Under the pieces are notes generated by a model. That model saw only the letters and a program-made list of their open reading frames with translations, made no database searches and was not told the origin of the DNA. This document shows, piece after piece, positions 11,921-24,053 of a stretch of 64,000 nt of DNA. The DNA lies in the NCBI GenBank assembly GCA_036583965.1, contig JAZBQD010000025.1, positions 12,106,300 through 12,170,299 of the forward strand. The letters run 5' to 3'. The stretch comes from Prunella strophiata (lineage: Eukaryota; Chordata; Aves; Passeriformes; Prunellidae). The first letter of the stretch is position 1; each line of letters starts with the position of its first letter. The position numbers and the translations under genes are program-made.

Positions 11921-14900
11921 AAATAAATTTGCTCAGGTCAGTTTTGTCTGAAGGTTTTTATTGAGTTGGGGCTGGATCACCCATACATCCAGGGTTTTAC
12001 CTATGAACTTGCATCCTCCTGGGGCTGGGGCTCAGATGTATCCTGCAGAGCTCATTGTTCTTCCTCTGGATTTTTCATGGAATTTCTGACTTATGGACCC
12101 CTCAGCAGACTTCCTAGACTTCATGGGATCTAGGAATCCCCCCATGGGAAAAATCCTTCATGCTGTCAGATACTGTGAGATGAGTATGTGAAGGGAGGAC
12201 ATCCTCTTCACTCTCATCTTTTCTCCATCCCAGATTTGGACACTGAATATTTTCATGCCTACAGTTTGCCCAGGGCAAGGCCATCCCAAGAAATGTGCAG
12301 AGCATCTCCCCAGGTGGATGATGGGATTTTGCAGGATGTGGATCCAGCCCCTCAACCCTGCTCCCTGGAGAGCTGGGAAGCAGACATTCACCTCAATCCT
12401 CCCATGCCTCAGTTTCCCTTGATTTGAAAGGAGCTGCTAATCCATCCCAGGCTCCCAGGAGTGCCACAAGGCTAAATTCACCAGTCCCTGCACGTTTTTC
12501 TTTGGGTACCATGGTGATGGGGCAATGTGAGGACATAAAATGACTGATTTGCATTGAGATGCAAGGTGTCCCTTTGTCCTGAGCCTTTGGGCTATCTGAT
12601 TTCATTGCCCATCTCTGGAGCGAGCCAGATATAGCAATGGAGTCACATGAAACAGCACAAAGGCTCTAATTCAGAGCTGGGACTGAGCAATTAAAATGTA
12701 GCATGTTCAGAAGGCAGCTTCCCTGGATGGCAGACAAAAAGAATCAATTTCCTTCAAACAAATACTAAATATTAATGAGAGGCCATGGTCTGCCATGCAC
12801 ACAGAGCTGGAAAGAGCATTTCCCGTTGATCACTGCGGAGGCAGGTTCGTGAGATGAAATTGCTTTTTGAGTGGTTATTTGTGGCCTTTCCTGAGGTGGC
12901 TCGTGGTTTGCCTTCCCAAAAAAAGGAGAGGGAAACACAGAGCATTTCCATTTTTCCATCAGGGCAGGCACTGGGGATGTGTGCCTGTGCTTTCATTTTT
13001 GTTTACGCACTTGCCCGAGTGGTTGGGGAAATGTCTTGGATCGATTACGTAGAAATCAGCCCCAAATTTACGTCTAGGAGGAAGCAATTCCCTGGGAACA
13101 TCAGCCAGCTGAGCCTGCCCCCAGAATGGCCTGCCAAAGGCAGAACATGGGACCCAAGAGCCTCCCCAGCTTTGCAGCCACATCCACTCCTTGATTTATT
13201 TCAATAACGAGCATTGGGGGAAACATTAAAAAAATTACTTGCAGCCCTCACCAAGTATCCTAAAGTGAAAGCAGAGTGCTGGGAGCTTTGGAAGAGGAAT
13301 TTTTTCTATTGCTTTGACCCTTGGGTAAGTCAGGAAACTTTGTATTAACTCCATTTCCAAACTTGGAGTTGGAAGAAAAATAAAAATGCTCCTCTCTCTC
13401 CTTTTCCAGGACTCACAGCCCTGACATGGGGTTTGCCCATGGTCAGCACAGTGCCCACCTTAGCTGGGAGGGCAAACAGCACACCAGGAATGGGTGCAGC
13501 CTCCTGGAAAACTGCTGGTCTCAGCCCTGCTCTGCCCCACACACGGCTGTGGAAGATGCTGGAAGCATTTTGCATCCATCACACAGTAAATAATAACACA
13601 TCGGCTCATGATTTTATAAAGCCTTTGAGGCAGCTGCGTAGCTGTGGGTCGATCAAGTGCTAATATTAGCTCAAAATGACTAAAATTAGAAAATTAGAAC
13701 CAAGCCAGAACTAATTAGTTGTTCAAGGAATAGAACCAGAACCGGAACTAATTAATTGTTACTGAAACATCGCCGCGGGGCCCGGTGGGTGCCGCCGCTT
13801 CCAGCCCCGCTCTGGCTCCCAGCTTTGCTTGGGATGGCTCCTGTGTGGGCTTGAAAAGGAGCCTGGGGTCCCATCTGAAGGCTGTGACAGCTAAATAAGA
13901 GTTGGCATCTCAGTCCCAGCTGTGTGATGCAGCACAAACTGGGCTGTGCTGGGAGCAATCCCATGGCAGCCGTGGCAGCTGCTGCCTGAAGGGCTCGGGA
14001 ACACGGCCCCTCATCCCAGAATTGCTGCCCAGATGTGCCTTTCTAAAGGTGAGGGTAATTACAGTGACCACCTCCCTGGCTCCCAGAAGCACACCAGCTC
14101 TTCCCTCTGATCCCAGTGGCTCTGCCTTCTCCTTCTCCTTCAGCTCTGCTGCTGCTGAGGTGCTCTTCAAAGCTCCCTGAGCAAGCCAGGAGCTGCCATC
14201 CGTGCAAAGGCTGCCAGAATAATTTCCAGGGAATTAGGAAGCTGGCACAGATAACTGGCACGTGGCTGCATTTTTCCATCTGTGACTCAAGTCACCTATG
14301 GTCACTTCTTTTTACTTTCTAAAGGTGGTAATGCACCTTATACTTCTTTTTCCACTCTCTCAGCGCTCAAACAGCAGCTCCGATTTTAGCAGCAGCGTGA
14401 CGCACGGTGTTTTAAATTCAATTTAGAATACAAACTATTTATACCAGCCAGAAAAAGGCAGTGAAGCAGCTCTCTCTGTCATGAGTGGATTTGTAATTTC
14501 AGAGCAATCATTGCATAACTAATTGAATCAGCTCTCAGCATGTGAAATCAGTGCCCCTGCTTATCAGAGGTTTTCATCGTTCCCCCCTCCTGAAGCCAGC
14601 AGTCCCCCTCCACCAGCAGCACTTTGTGCTTCTGCAGCAGCCTGGGAAGAAAGCGAGACCTGCAAAGCTGCCTTTTTCTGCTCAAATTGAGCCAATAAAT
14701 TACCAAATACATTCAGAGTAGATGAAGAGCTGGGTTGCAGGTGCCCTGAAAGCTGCCCAGGCTCCATGCGAGGGAGTGGAGTGCATTTGAAGCTAATCAA
14801 GTGCCAGCCATGTCTGAGAAGCAAATTGGTGCTGAGATGTTCTGCTGACTCCCACTTCCTGCTTCATTGCCCAGGTGTGCTCTCTCTCCTTGGCTGGAAT

Positions 14901-16031
14901 TTTGGGTCTGATGTCTGATCCAAAGCTCCAGCTTGGTGCCTGGAAGTGGAGCCTGAGAGGGGCAATAAATATAGCAGCAGCTTTCTGAGGGATGCAGGAA
15001 AGGTAGAGAGTAAAGCAGCTGTAAGGGTTTTTATCAGCTGGGAGTGCTGGGCCTGGATTTGGTGACTGGGGTGGATCTGGTCCTGCAGATTTTGGGAGCA
15101 GCTCCAAGCACCTGCATGCAGCAGCCCCCCAGGGTGAGAGGGCACCTCCTCATCTGTGGGGTGGTTTGGGAAGGGGTCCATCAGCATCTGCAGAACAGGG
15201 AGCTGAACATGGGAACCAGGGAAAACCAGGGAACCACCAGCTGTGAAGGATGCTAACACCTCCCCAGGGATGCTGTGTATGGATGTGTGAGTCCTGGGCT
15301 GGCACTGCCAGGTTGGGGTGAGTGAGGAGGGCAGAAACCTGAATGGCTACAATTGTAGAGTGCTAATGAAGGCTAAGCTGGTTAAAGTGGAAGCAGTTCT
15401 CTGGGCAAAGCTGGCAGATCTTGTCTTGGGAAAGCTTGAGGGAAGGCTTGCAAACTTCTCTGGATGTGCAGAGGGAGGGGTTGTTCCTGGCAGGTGTGGT
15501 CCCTGAGACTGGTTGTGGGAGGTGCCACAGCCCAGAAAATGAGAGCTGAATGTTCCTGTGTTGCATCCCCTACTCAAGGATCTGTTTTCCTTTCAGGAGA
15601 AAAGATCTGCAGCAGGGGCCTCTTTTCTGATGGCCAGGGGACAGCCTTAGCAATGCTCTCAGCTTTGTTGGAGACATGTCCAAGCCCTGTATTCCCTAAA
15701 ACTGATGTGTAGGGTATTTTCTGGTTTGTTTTTTTGGTTTTTTTGAGCCTGTTGAGCCTGTTTGAGCCTCTTTTTTTTGGTGCTGCTGGCTGACCTCGTG
15801 TGCAAGGGCATCTGCAATGCAAGCAGGGTTTGGCACAGGTGGGAGAAAGAGCTCCCATGCCCAGGCTTGTTTCAGCCACGTCCCATCAGTGGCCTCCACT
15901 TGTTTCTTGCAGAAAGCCACACAGACAAAGTGTTCTGAGAGTGTGAGGCCAAGGCTGTGGGATTTGTGCTCCTGGGGCAGTGTGTTCCAGGCACCCCCAA
16001 CCACCCACTTTGTTTTCCCTTGTCTCTCCAG
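11921..16031. other. PEMT intron, non-coding
   Basis: No exon is supported. The region ends in the splice acceptor of the first visible PEMT exon (pyrimidine-rich tract ending CTCCAG at 16031). It holds a small direct repeat at 13696-13760, a short CpG-rich patch at about 13770-13810, and an AT-rich block at 14340-14580 that includes a MEF2-like CTATTTATAC at 14435-14444. Confidence 0.55.
13696..13760. repeat. Imperfect direct repeat, about 28 bp x2
   Basis: An AGAACC...GAACTAATTAGTTGTT segment (13696-13723) is followed by a near copy AGAACC...GAACTAATTAATTGTT (13732-13760). Both copies carry a TAATTA core typical of homeodomain sites. A CpG-rich patch follows immediately. Confidence 0.6.
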
Positions 16032-16147
16032 GTAGCCAGATGGGAGCACAAAACACGAGCACTCAGCCAAACCTTCGGCTCTCCCCGTGCTGCCTGTTAC
16101 TGCCTGGGTGCTGTGATCCTGCTGCTGAACTGTGTGAGGAGCCACTG
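16032..16147 (+). CDS. PEMT: PEMT exon (first visible), residues about 32-70
   Basis: This is the first recognisable exon of phosphatidylethanolamine N-methyltransferase, the ER/mitochondria-associated membrane enzyme that makes phosphatidylcholine by three methylations of phosphatidylethanolamine with S-adenosylmethionine. It reads [18 protein letters not shown] and then a hydrophobic segment with [12 protein letters not shown]. This matches the mammalian family from about residue 32, so roughly 31 N-terminal residues are missing and lie left of the window. The exon is bounded by CTCCAG before 16032 and GTAAGG after 16147, and ends with two bases of a codon that the next exon completes as Cys. 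No promoter is visible. Confidence 0.95.
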
Positions 16148-19100
16148 GTAAGGAGCTCATCCTGCTGCTGTTTATCCATGGAAAGAAATGCTCCTCTGGA
16201 GTGAGGGGAAAAAGGGACATTTGCTCAGCAGTGTTAAATCCAACCCCAGCGTATTGCTTTGCCATGGTTGGATGACTTTGGGCAGCAGCAGATTTATTCC
16301 AGGATTTGTAATAAAGATGAGGGATGCAGCAGCATGGCAAACCCATCAGTTTCACCAGTCCTTAAGTGTCACAGGTTACCTTGCTCTGCTCCCTGGGGAT
16401 GTTTCCTCTCTCCTGTGAGCAGCCCAGGTGGCAGGGCTGTTTACACAGGGTGGATCATATGTAACAGCAGAATTTTTTAATTTTCTTGTAAAAATCATAA
16501 ACAAAATTAAAGCTGCTTTTAAGGAGCCGCAGTTTCCTGTGCAGAAGAGCAGGATTACCTGTGCACTTAACAATCAGTCTCTTGAAACTCTTATCTGCTA
16601 TCTCTAAACACTACCTGTGCTGGCTAATAGTATTGTATGACTGATACACCATGGGAATATGTCCTTTAACGTTCCCAGTGCAGCAGAGAGGTTTTACTGC
16701 AGAATATTTCCTCAATGCCAGCAATTTATCTGAGATCTGCTTGGCTTTATCTCCACTGCTGTTAGGAGAGACAGACTCACTAAATTCCCAGATTCAATTA
16801 TACCAGGGTCACAGCTAATGGGTTGTTTAGTACTCTGGGTAATTTCCCAGGCGAAGAGTTCTCAGGTTGGAATTTGCACATGTATTTAAGAGCTCTGCTT
16901 TCCTGGAAATGACACCAGGGCCTGCCCTTGCCCTTCTGTGTTTGTCCCAGCTACTGCTGATGGCAGAAACTAAAGAAAGCTTGCAGTGAACAAGGCTGTA
17001 ATCGAATGCAGAGGGCATGTGTGTGTGCTGCTGATGTCTTAGTGACACAGCAGGCTTGGATTTTGCTGGAGAATGTCTCGACAGTCTCTTGCACAAATTA
17101 CATAGCTACTTGTTGTCTGGGAAGCAATGCAAAGCCTTGTCCTTGCCTTTAATTAAAAACACAGCTGGTGGAGGGACAATCTTCATTTCCAGTGGTCCTG
17201 CTGGCTCCTGGGTCAGCGAGGCTCATGGGTCACAGCAAGGCACTGAGAGGGAACTGCTGGGGGAGCCAAAGTGGCCTCGTGTGTGCTGGCACTTTGTCAC
17301 ACTTTGCCCCTGCAGTGCCCTCAGAGCCCCACCAGGGCTGGCTCTGCTCTGTGGCATGAGTCTGTGGGGACTGTGGGACTCACTGGGTTTGGCTCTGCCT
17401 GTGCAGCCCTGAAGGAAACAGCAAGGTCAATCCAGGGGCTGGAAAAGCCCCCTCTGGACCTTGGGTTTGGAGGAGAGGCTTTAGAAGATGGGGCAGCTCA
17501 GCCCCAGCAGAACACAGATGAGACAGCCCATCCTGATGGGCCAAAGCCTTTCACGTGATTGCAATGGAAAGTTTATTTTGCTCAGATATTTCCACGTGGT
17601 TGAGTTATTCCCTCCCCTTTCCTTGGTGCTGAAGTTGGCCTGAGTGATGGCTAGCAGGCTTTGGAGGCTCTTCTGGCAAGGCAAGCCCTTAACTGTGGGA
17701 GGGATTCCATGGTTCCAGGGTGATCATCAGAGCAGCAGCTGCTGGAGTTATCCCAAAACACACCTGGGAGCCTCACTGCCTCCATTCCCAGCTCAGTGAG
17801 CCCTCCAGGGCTGCCCAAGGCTTATTGCTCCAGCCTGGAGAGTTTTGCTGCTTGGCAAGGACTCATCCTGCCCCTTACCCTTGCATGACAACACAACCAG
17901 GTCCAGTCTGGGATTCCTCTGACCAGACTGGCTTCATATGACACAGTCACTGTCATCTCAGTGACAAGTGATGCTGGGAGAGACATGTCTAACCTGCTCT
18001 TGCTACTTTGCTTTTCCCTTTATTTTATCCTCTGAGCAGGTTTTCTGCTCCCTTGGAGACCCTGCCTGGCACAGAGGCCAGGGTGCCTTGTGCAGAGGGT
18101 GAGGGCTGCTGATAGTGAGCAAAAAGGCAGCCTCAGGGGTCCCTCCACCTCCAGTGCTGTAATCCAGCTTTTAAAACTCCTCTTTTCCTGCTCTGGGGAC
18201 TTGTTACGTGGGTGGGGGCTGCCAGGGAGCGATGAGGAGCCCAGGGGATGTTTCTTTTGGTTTTAAAAGCCTCCTTCCTTTCTGCAGCTGAGTTTTTTGA
18301 AAGGCTCTGAGCTGGGGGCGGAGGAGGGGAGGGCAGAGCAGACAGAGCTTTGGGGGTGGGTTGGCATTTTAGCTGACAGCACCTGGGAGCCAGGATGTGT
18401 GGCTGCTTCACCACCCACCCCACGCAGGGTCTGTGCTGGGGTCCTTCCTCAGCCCAGCAGCCTGATGCTCTCGTGCCAGCTTGGCTCCAAAAGGATACCT
18501 TGTGTGTAAGAAGAGGGATGTCTTTGTGCTCAATTAAGTAATTAGATGCTTCCCAGCTCTCAGCTTCATTATCAGCCTTGGCCTGCAATCCAGACTGACC
18601 TGTGACCAGGAGGGACCTGCTTAGTCAAGTGCACAAGACAAGCATCCTTAATTGCTTTGGTGCAATGATTATTTTCATTACAACAGTTTCTTTCTGCAAG
18701 AAGCAAGGAGCTTCCATCACCGAGGTTTTAATCTGTGAAAACAACTCCTGAACTTTTGAACTGTGTGCAGTTTGTGGCTGTTATCTGTGTGACATGGGAC
18801 GTGACAACCTTCACTGTCCTCCAAACTTGCATCCAGTATCTCTCTCTCCTCCCTCACCACGTTGTTGGTATCTTTCCCTGCAGCAGTTTATTGACAATTA
18901 GCCACTGGCACTGCCTCCAAACCCTCCTGCACTGCCTTTGGCACACCCTGGCACAGTCCCCACCCTTGGGCAGGTACACAGGGAGGTTCTGTGCCTCCCT
19001 CCTGATGGGTCTCAGGGTGAGCTTAAAGGCAACACCCACGTGCACACCTTGACTGGGGGGGCTGCAGGTGTTGGGGTGTCTCAGTGTGAGTGTGTCCCAC

Positions 19101-22100
19101 AGAGGCTGTGCCAGCCTCTGCCATTGCCAGTGGCTCAGTGGCATCGTGCTGCAGGCTGGCATCAAGTCCTGCCTTGATGCCACACTCTGGGTATTGCCTC
19201 CTGTGTGGATTTCTCACTTGCAGCTGATGCTTCCAAGAAAATAAACCCACCCTGGGACGGGATTTTGCACAGAAAAGGGGTTGTTTGTCATTGCCAGGTA
19301 GTGCCTCTCACCTTATGCTCAACCCTGTTTAATTTTGTGAGCTGGCACCATGAATGAGTGTGCTGTAAATGGCATTGATCCCAGAACCACAGGGCCCTGT
19401 GTGCAGAAGTGACCAAGGTTGATGATGGGAATTGAGCGTGGCCTGACAGAGCTGGTGCCCCCTGTGAGCCACAGTGCCAGAAATAAATATCTGATACCTG
19501 TTCAGGAAAAGCCCCAGGGAGCCAACAGCACCTCCTGCCCACAGCATCCAGATGAGGAAACCTCACAGCTCAGATGTAAGGCAGGGGGAGAAGCTGCCAC
19601 AGCCCCCAGCTGACCTAAATAACACACACACCCCAGTGCTGTCAGAAAAGCAAAGTCATTATTGGCAAAAGAAGCTGTGAGGATGATGACCGGGCTGACA
19701 ATTGCCAGTGGTATCGGCAGGATGATTTCGGTGTTGTTGAGGTTGCTGTTTTCTAATGAACAAGATCTTTTGTTGCAGCTTGTGCTGCTGGGCACCTCCA
19801 GATGGTTTTTATCCCCATTGCCTCCTTTAGGCAAGAGGAACAAAACCTCCAGCATGGGGGACAGAGCGACGTCCCACGCAGTGACTGTGGCACCTTGCAG
19901 TGGTGGCTGTTGTCACCGAAACCCTGGTTGTCTGTACCACTGCTGCTTCCTTGCTGCCTGCTGGCCCCTGGCCCAATTCTGCTCCAATTGTGCTCATCAG
20001 CCCCAGTTTCCAGGCTAGTTTTTGGGATCAGTCAGGGAGCACTGCTGGGCTGCTCCTTGCAGCGACCCAGTTTGCTGGACGAGGTTTTTGTCCTCCTTTG
20101 GAGGAGAGGGATGACAAAATGCACTTGGTGGGGGCCACTGGGAGATGCCCCCAACAAGACCTAGAAACCTCAGCTTCTCTTTTAGTACAGTATTTTCTTC
20201 CTGCTCCACATGGCCTTTGGGGATGTGTTTCAGACTGTGACTTGTTAAGTTTTCTGGTTGAATAAATCAGCACCTGATGTGCAAACCTGGCTGCACGTCC
20301 TGTCCATGTCCCAGCCAGAGGATCTGCTGCCCATTTCCCCCACTCCCACTTTCTTCTGGTGTGACATGTCCATCCCCATGGTGCAGAGCCACTTTGAGTG
20401 GTTTTCCAGTTCATGTGGTTTATTATGTGGCAGACAGAAAGAGGAGAGATTCAGGCTAGATATAAGGAAGAAATTTTTTATGAGGAAATGTTTTATGTGG
20501 AAACACAGGTTGCCCAGAGAAGCTGTGGCTTCCCCATCCCTGGAAGAGTCCAAGGCCAGGTTGGGTGGGGCTTGGAGCAACCTGGGATAATGGAAGGTGT
20601 CCCTGACCATGGCAGGGGTTTGGAACTGGATGGGCTTTAAGGTCCCTTCCAACCCAAACCATTCTGGGATTCCCATGGAGCACTGATAAGACTTCTGAAA
20701 GTCTGAGCAAACACCCCTCTGTTTTTGGGAAGGGTGGGCAGAACAATGCCTACTGCCTTGGCTGCTCCTATCCTGCCAGGAATTAGCCAAATCTGCCTGT
20801 TTGGCCAGAGCAGAGTTGAAGGATTTGGGCTTTCCCCAGCTGGTGGAGAATGTGTGCCTCTGGCATCATGCTTCAAACTGGCAAGTGTGGGGAGATGTCA
20901 GGGGAAGCCCCATTACCCCATTTTCCCTTTGCAAAAGCTGGGGACAGCCATGGGGACAGCATCATGACAGCAGACAGGGATGTGACCAAAGTAGGTCTCA
21001 GCCTCGTCACCCTCCCCTGTGCTGCAGGAGGGATGGATGCTCCTCACCATGGCAATGGCTCTGCTCAGCACAGAATGCAATTCCAGGTACTGGGACAAAG
21101 CCTGGCTCTAATTGATGTCCTCTTGGATGCTGGGCTGTGCCACTGCCTTGGTGTGAGCCTGAAAGAAATGCTGTCACCAACGTGACTTAGAGGCACATGA
21201 AGGAAGGGACTGGTTTCATGACAGACTGAAATATGTCATGTTTCAGGGGACTGGCTCCCTAGCAAGGGAAATGCCCAAAACCTTGTCCTTCCCTGCCAGG
21301 GAGGGCAGAGCATGGCCAGGGAGGCTCCCTCACCATCGTGGATGCTGCAATAATTGATGGTTCTGTGCTGCTTGTCACAGCCCAGCATCATAAATGCTTA
21401 AAAGGTTTATTTACCAATTCTGAAAACTCCTGAGTGCATCATGTTTAATGCAAATACAGAGTGTGTTTAGGAAGATATAAACCATTCCTAGAGGGAAAGG
21501 CAGTCCATTATCTCCGTGCAAACACCTCCCTCCCTAGCTGTAAGCCAAACAGCAGGGAACTGAGCAAGACATGCTGATGAGAATAACTAATGCAGGCCTA
21601 TCCAACCATGGAAAGGAAGGATGGGATCATCTGGAGCAGGAGAGACAGCTTTGCCAAAACAAACCATACCATGTGCTGGTTGCAAAACTTCCAGTGCTGA
21701 TTCCCAGCCAGCCAGTTTGTGTTCTTGAAACCACCTTTGTTCAATGCTCCAAGACCAAGTCAGGTCATCAGCATGGGATAGAGGATGCCCTCAGGATGTA
21801 GGAGAGTGTGAATCCAGCTCATCCAGAGCAAGAAGCAGGCTCTGAGGGCTTTGCTCTTCCTGTAGCTTTTTCTGCTTTGCCATCTCTTTGCCAGTGCCTG
21901 GGATCCAAGTGGCTTCCAGCTCAGCATTGCTGTCCCAGGTTTGCCTCCCTGAGGATCAGCAAATTGCTGTAAAATCCTTCCTGGTGCTGGTGCCCTCTGG
22001 ATAGGTCCTGGCCAGATGTGGAGCCAAACCCTCATGCTGTGAAAGGCACATCCTCCTCTGTGTGAGGAAGGAGCTGCAGAGCATCCCCAGGGATGTCAGG

Positions 22101-23907
22101 GTGTGTTTTGAGTGCACAGCCAGGCCAGGATTCCTCGGGCAGAAAGGCACATCCCTTCGGGGGCATTGCTTTCCTCCCAAACCCAGGCAGTGCTGGTAGC
22201 AGGGACCTGGATTTTTTGGCTTCCTCTGGAGGAGACTTGTGTCATTTAAAAATAAACACCCAGGAGATGATGCAAAGGGTTGTGCAGCTGCTGCTGCCGC
22301 TTCACAGCGCAGCCAGATTTGCGTCTTCCCATCGGAAGTGATTTTCAGCTAAGGCAGTGTGAGCCTGGTGAGCACAGGGAGCTGTACTGGGCACTGGAGG
22401 AGGGCCAGCCCTGGGGACTGTGCCTGCATTGCCTGGGGCCACGCTGTTGTTCCTCTGTCTGTGCTTGGCTCCTGGGAAAGGGAATTTCCCTGTAATTTCC
22501 AGAGTGTAAATCACCCAGATGCTGGGGTTTGCTCACTTCTGAGTCGTATTGCATTTATTCCATGTTCTGTTTCCTTGCACCAGTCCAAACTGATGAATAA
22601 ATTGTTCTGGGGTCCTAAAAACTTCTCAACAATAGAAAGCCTAATGGGAGCAAGCTCAAAGTGAACAAAGGATATCATCCAGGTTCCTAAACCACAGAGT
22701 TTAAGTATTATCCTGGGCTTGCTTGGTGCATGAAGCTTGCCATCAAGCCTTTGAAAGATGTGTTTCCAGCTGCCTGGCCTTCAGCCACGCAGGCAGGACT
22801 CTCTTGGCTTTTATTTGGGCATCAGGGAAAATCCAGAGGTTTGTAGGGCTTAGGGAATATGGACACCAGGGAAAAAAGCTGTCCCAAGCCCCTGCAGTTA
22901 GCATTATGGAAGCACTTTCCAGCTGAGGAGCCCAGGACTGTGGGCAGGAACAACTCTCCTGGCCCTGACAGACAGTGGTGGCCAGAGGCGCAGGAGAGCT
23001 GTTATTCCACTTGAATTTTAGCCTCTAGGGTGCTCATTAAAAAAAGGCTCAGAATTTCCTACCTCATGTGTCAACAACATGTGGAGAAACACAGTGTAGA
23101 GCTCTGCAGGTCTGTTATCTCCTCTCAAGTTATTAATGGTGTTTTTTTAATCCCAGCATTGTCTCTTTTGTCATCGCGCGTTCGTGTCGGGGCCGTGTGT
23201 GATGCTGAGCCTGCCAAGCCCTGCCCTGGGCAGAGCTCAGGGGGCTGAAGGGAGGGGTCAGCATTATTCCAATCACATAGATGATGAGATGATGAGGATT
23301 TGGAAGGTCAGACCTGAAATGCCTGCCCAGGAACAGAGGAGCTGTGCTCGCACTCGAGAACGCCTCGTCTCTCGTATTTTCCTTTCGCTGTTCCAATCCT
23401 CCCCCTGCCTGTCAGGCTCCAGCCATGATTCACTCCTGGGCACGTGGCTAACACATGAATGCTGCAAAATATTTTGATGGAGGGGAACGGGGGTGGGAGC
23501 ACGAGATAATCCAGCCAATTGTTCCCAACCCTTCCAGTCCTGTGCCGAGGCACCGCAGCCTCCAGCATTTGCAAGGGTGTCTGTCCCAGAGCTCTCAGTC
23601 AGGATGAAAACTGGGATTTGGTGAATAAGGCAAAGCATTTGAGATCACAAGTGAATGGGACTGGTATTTCCAGGAGTGAGCAAGGGCTGTGAGTAGAAAG
23701 AGCTGCCCCAGATGAAGCCCTGGCTCCTCACAGTCTTCAGCTGATTGCTTCTCCCATTGGGAGGTTGAGTAGGCCCAAGTGGAAAAGGGAGTCTGAAGAG
23801 GGGACCTCCTCAGCAGCTTCCCAAAGCTTCCACATCTCCCAGGGAGACATGAGTGATGTTAATTATGAAGTTTCTGCTTTTAACAGCCCTTGTTGTCTCC
23901 CCAACAG
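16148..23907 (+). other. PEMT intron (about 7.8 kb)
   Basis: This intron runs from the GTAAGG donor to a CCAACAG acceptor. It contains one CR1 copy (20441-20672). Nothing else in it could be assigned; the open frames lack family resemblance. A short CpG-rich patch is present near 23170-23205. Confidence 0.85.
20441..20672 (+). mobile_element. CR1 LINE, 3'-end fragment
   Basis: It has an AGATATAAGGAAGAAATTTT block, the AGGTTGCCCAGAGAAGCTGT block, GGAAGGTGTCCCTG and the tail AGGTCCCTTCCAACCCAAAC followed by CATTCTGGGATTC. It is 5'-truncated, non-coding and lies in a PEMT intron in the sense orientation. Confidence 0.93.
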
Positions 23908-24053
23908 CTTCACAGAAGCCATGAAGAACCAGCCAAAACTGGAGGGCTGGGACTGCCACTGGACCTACTACTCAGGCTTGGCCATCTTGGCTGTAGGGAC
24001 CTTGTTTGTCATCTCCAGTTTCTTAGCACTGGGATTCACTGGGACATTCCTAG
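23908..24053 (+). CDS. PEMT: PEMT exon, membrane segment with the GXG-position SAM motif
   Basis: The exon encodes FTEAMKNQPKLEGWDCHW and then a long hydrophobic segment containing SGLAILAVGTLFVISS and LGFTGTFLG. This corresponds to mammalian residues about 70-119 and includes the glycine-rich part of the S-adenosylmethionine site. By alignment with human PEMT from memory, the Gly at position 98 of the GXG motif is Ala here (AVG), while Gly100 is kept. Splice sites are CCAACAG before and GTAAGC after. The exon ends with one base of a Gly codon completed by the next exon. The linker KNQPKLEGWDCHWTYY is the least conserved part. Confidence 0.95.

Noticed and set aside
1..16031. Search for the missing first PEMT coding exon
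   Set aside because: No segment encoding the conserved Asn-Pro-x-x-Trp-Asn end of that exon was found; it is probably left of the window.
15696..16355. 219-codon - strand frame over a PEMT exon
   Set aside because: It is antisense shadow of the PEMT exon at 16032-16147.
19541..19590. MIR-like GATGAGGAAAC core
   Set aside because: It is a single short match without the other MIR landmarks in order.
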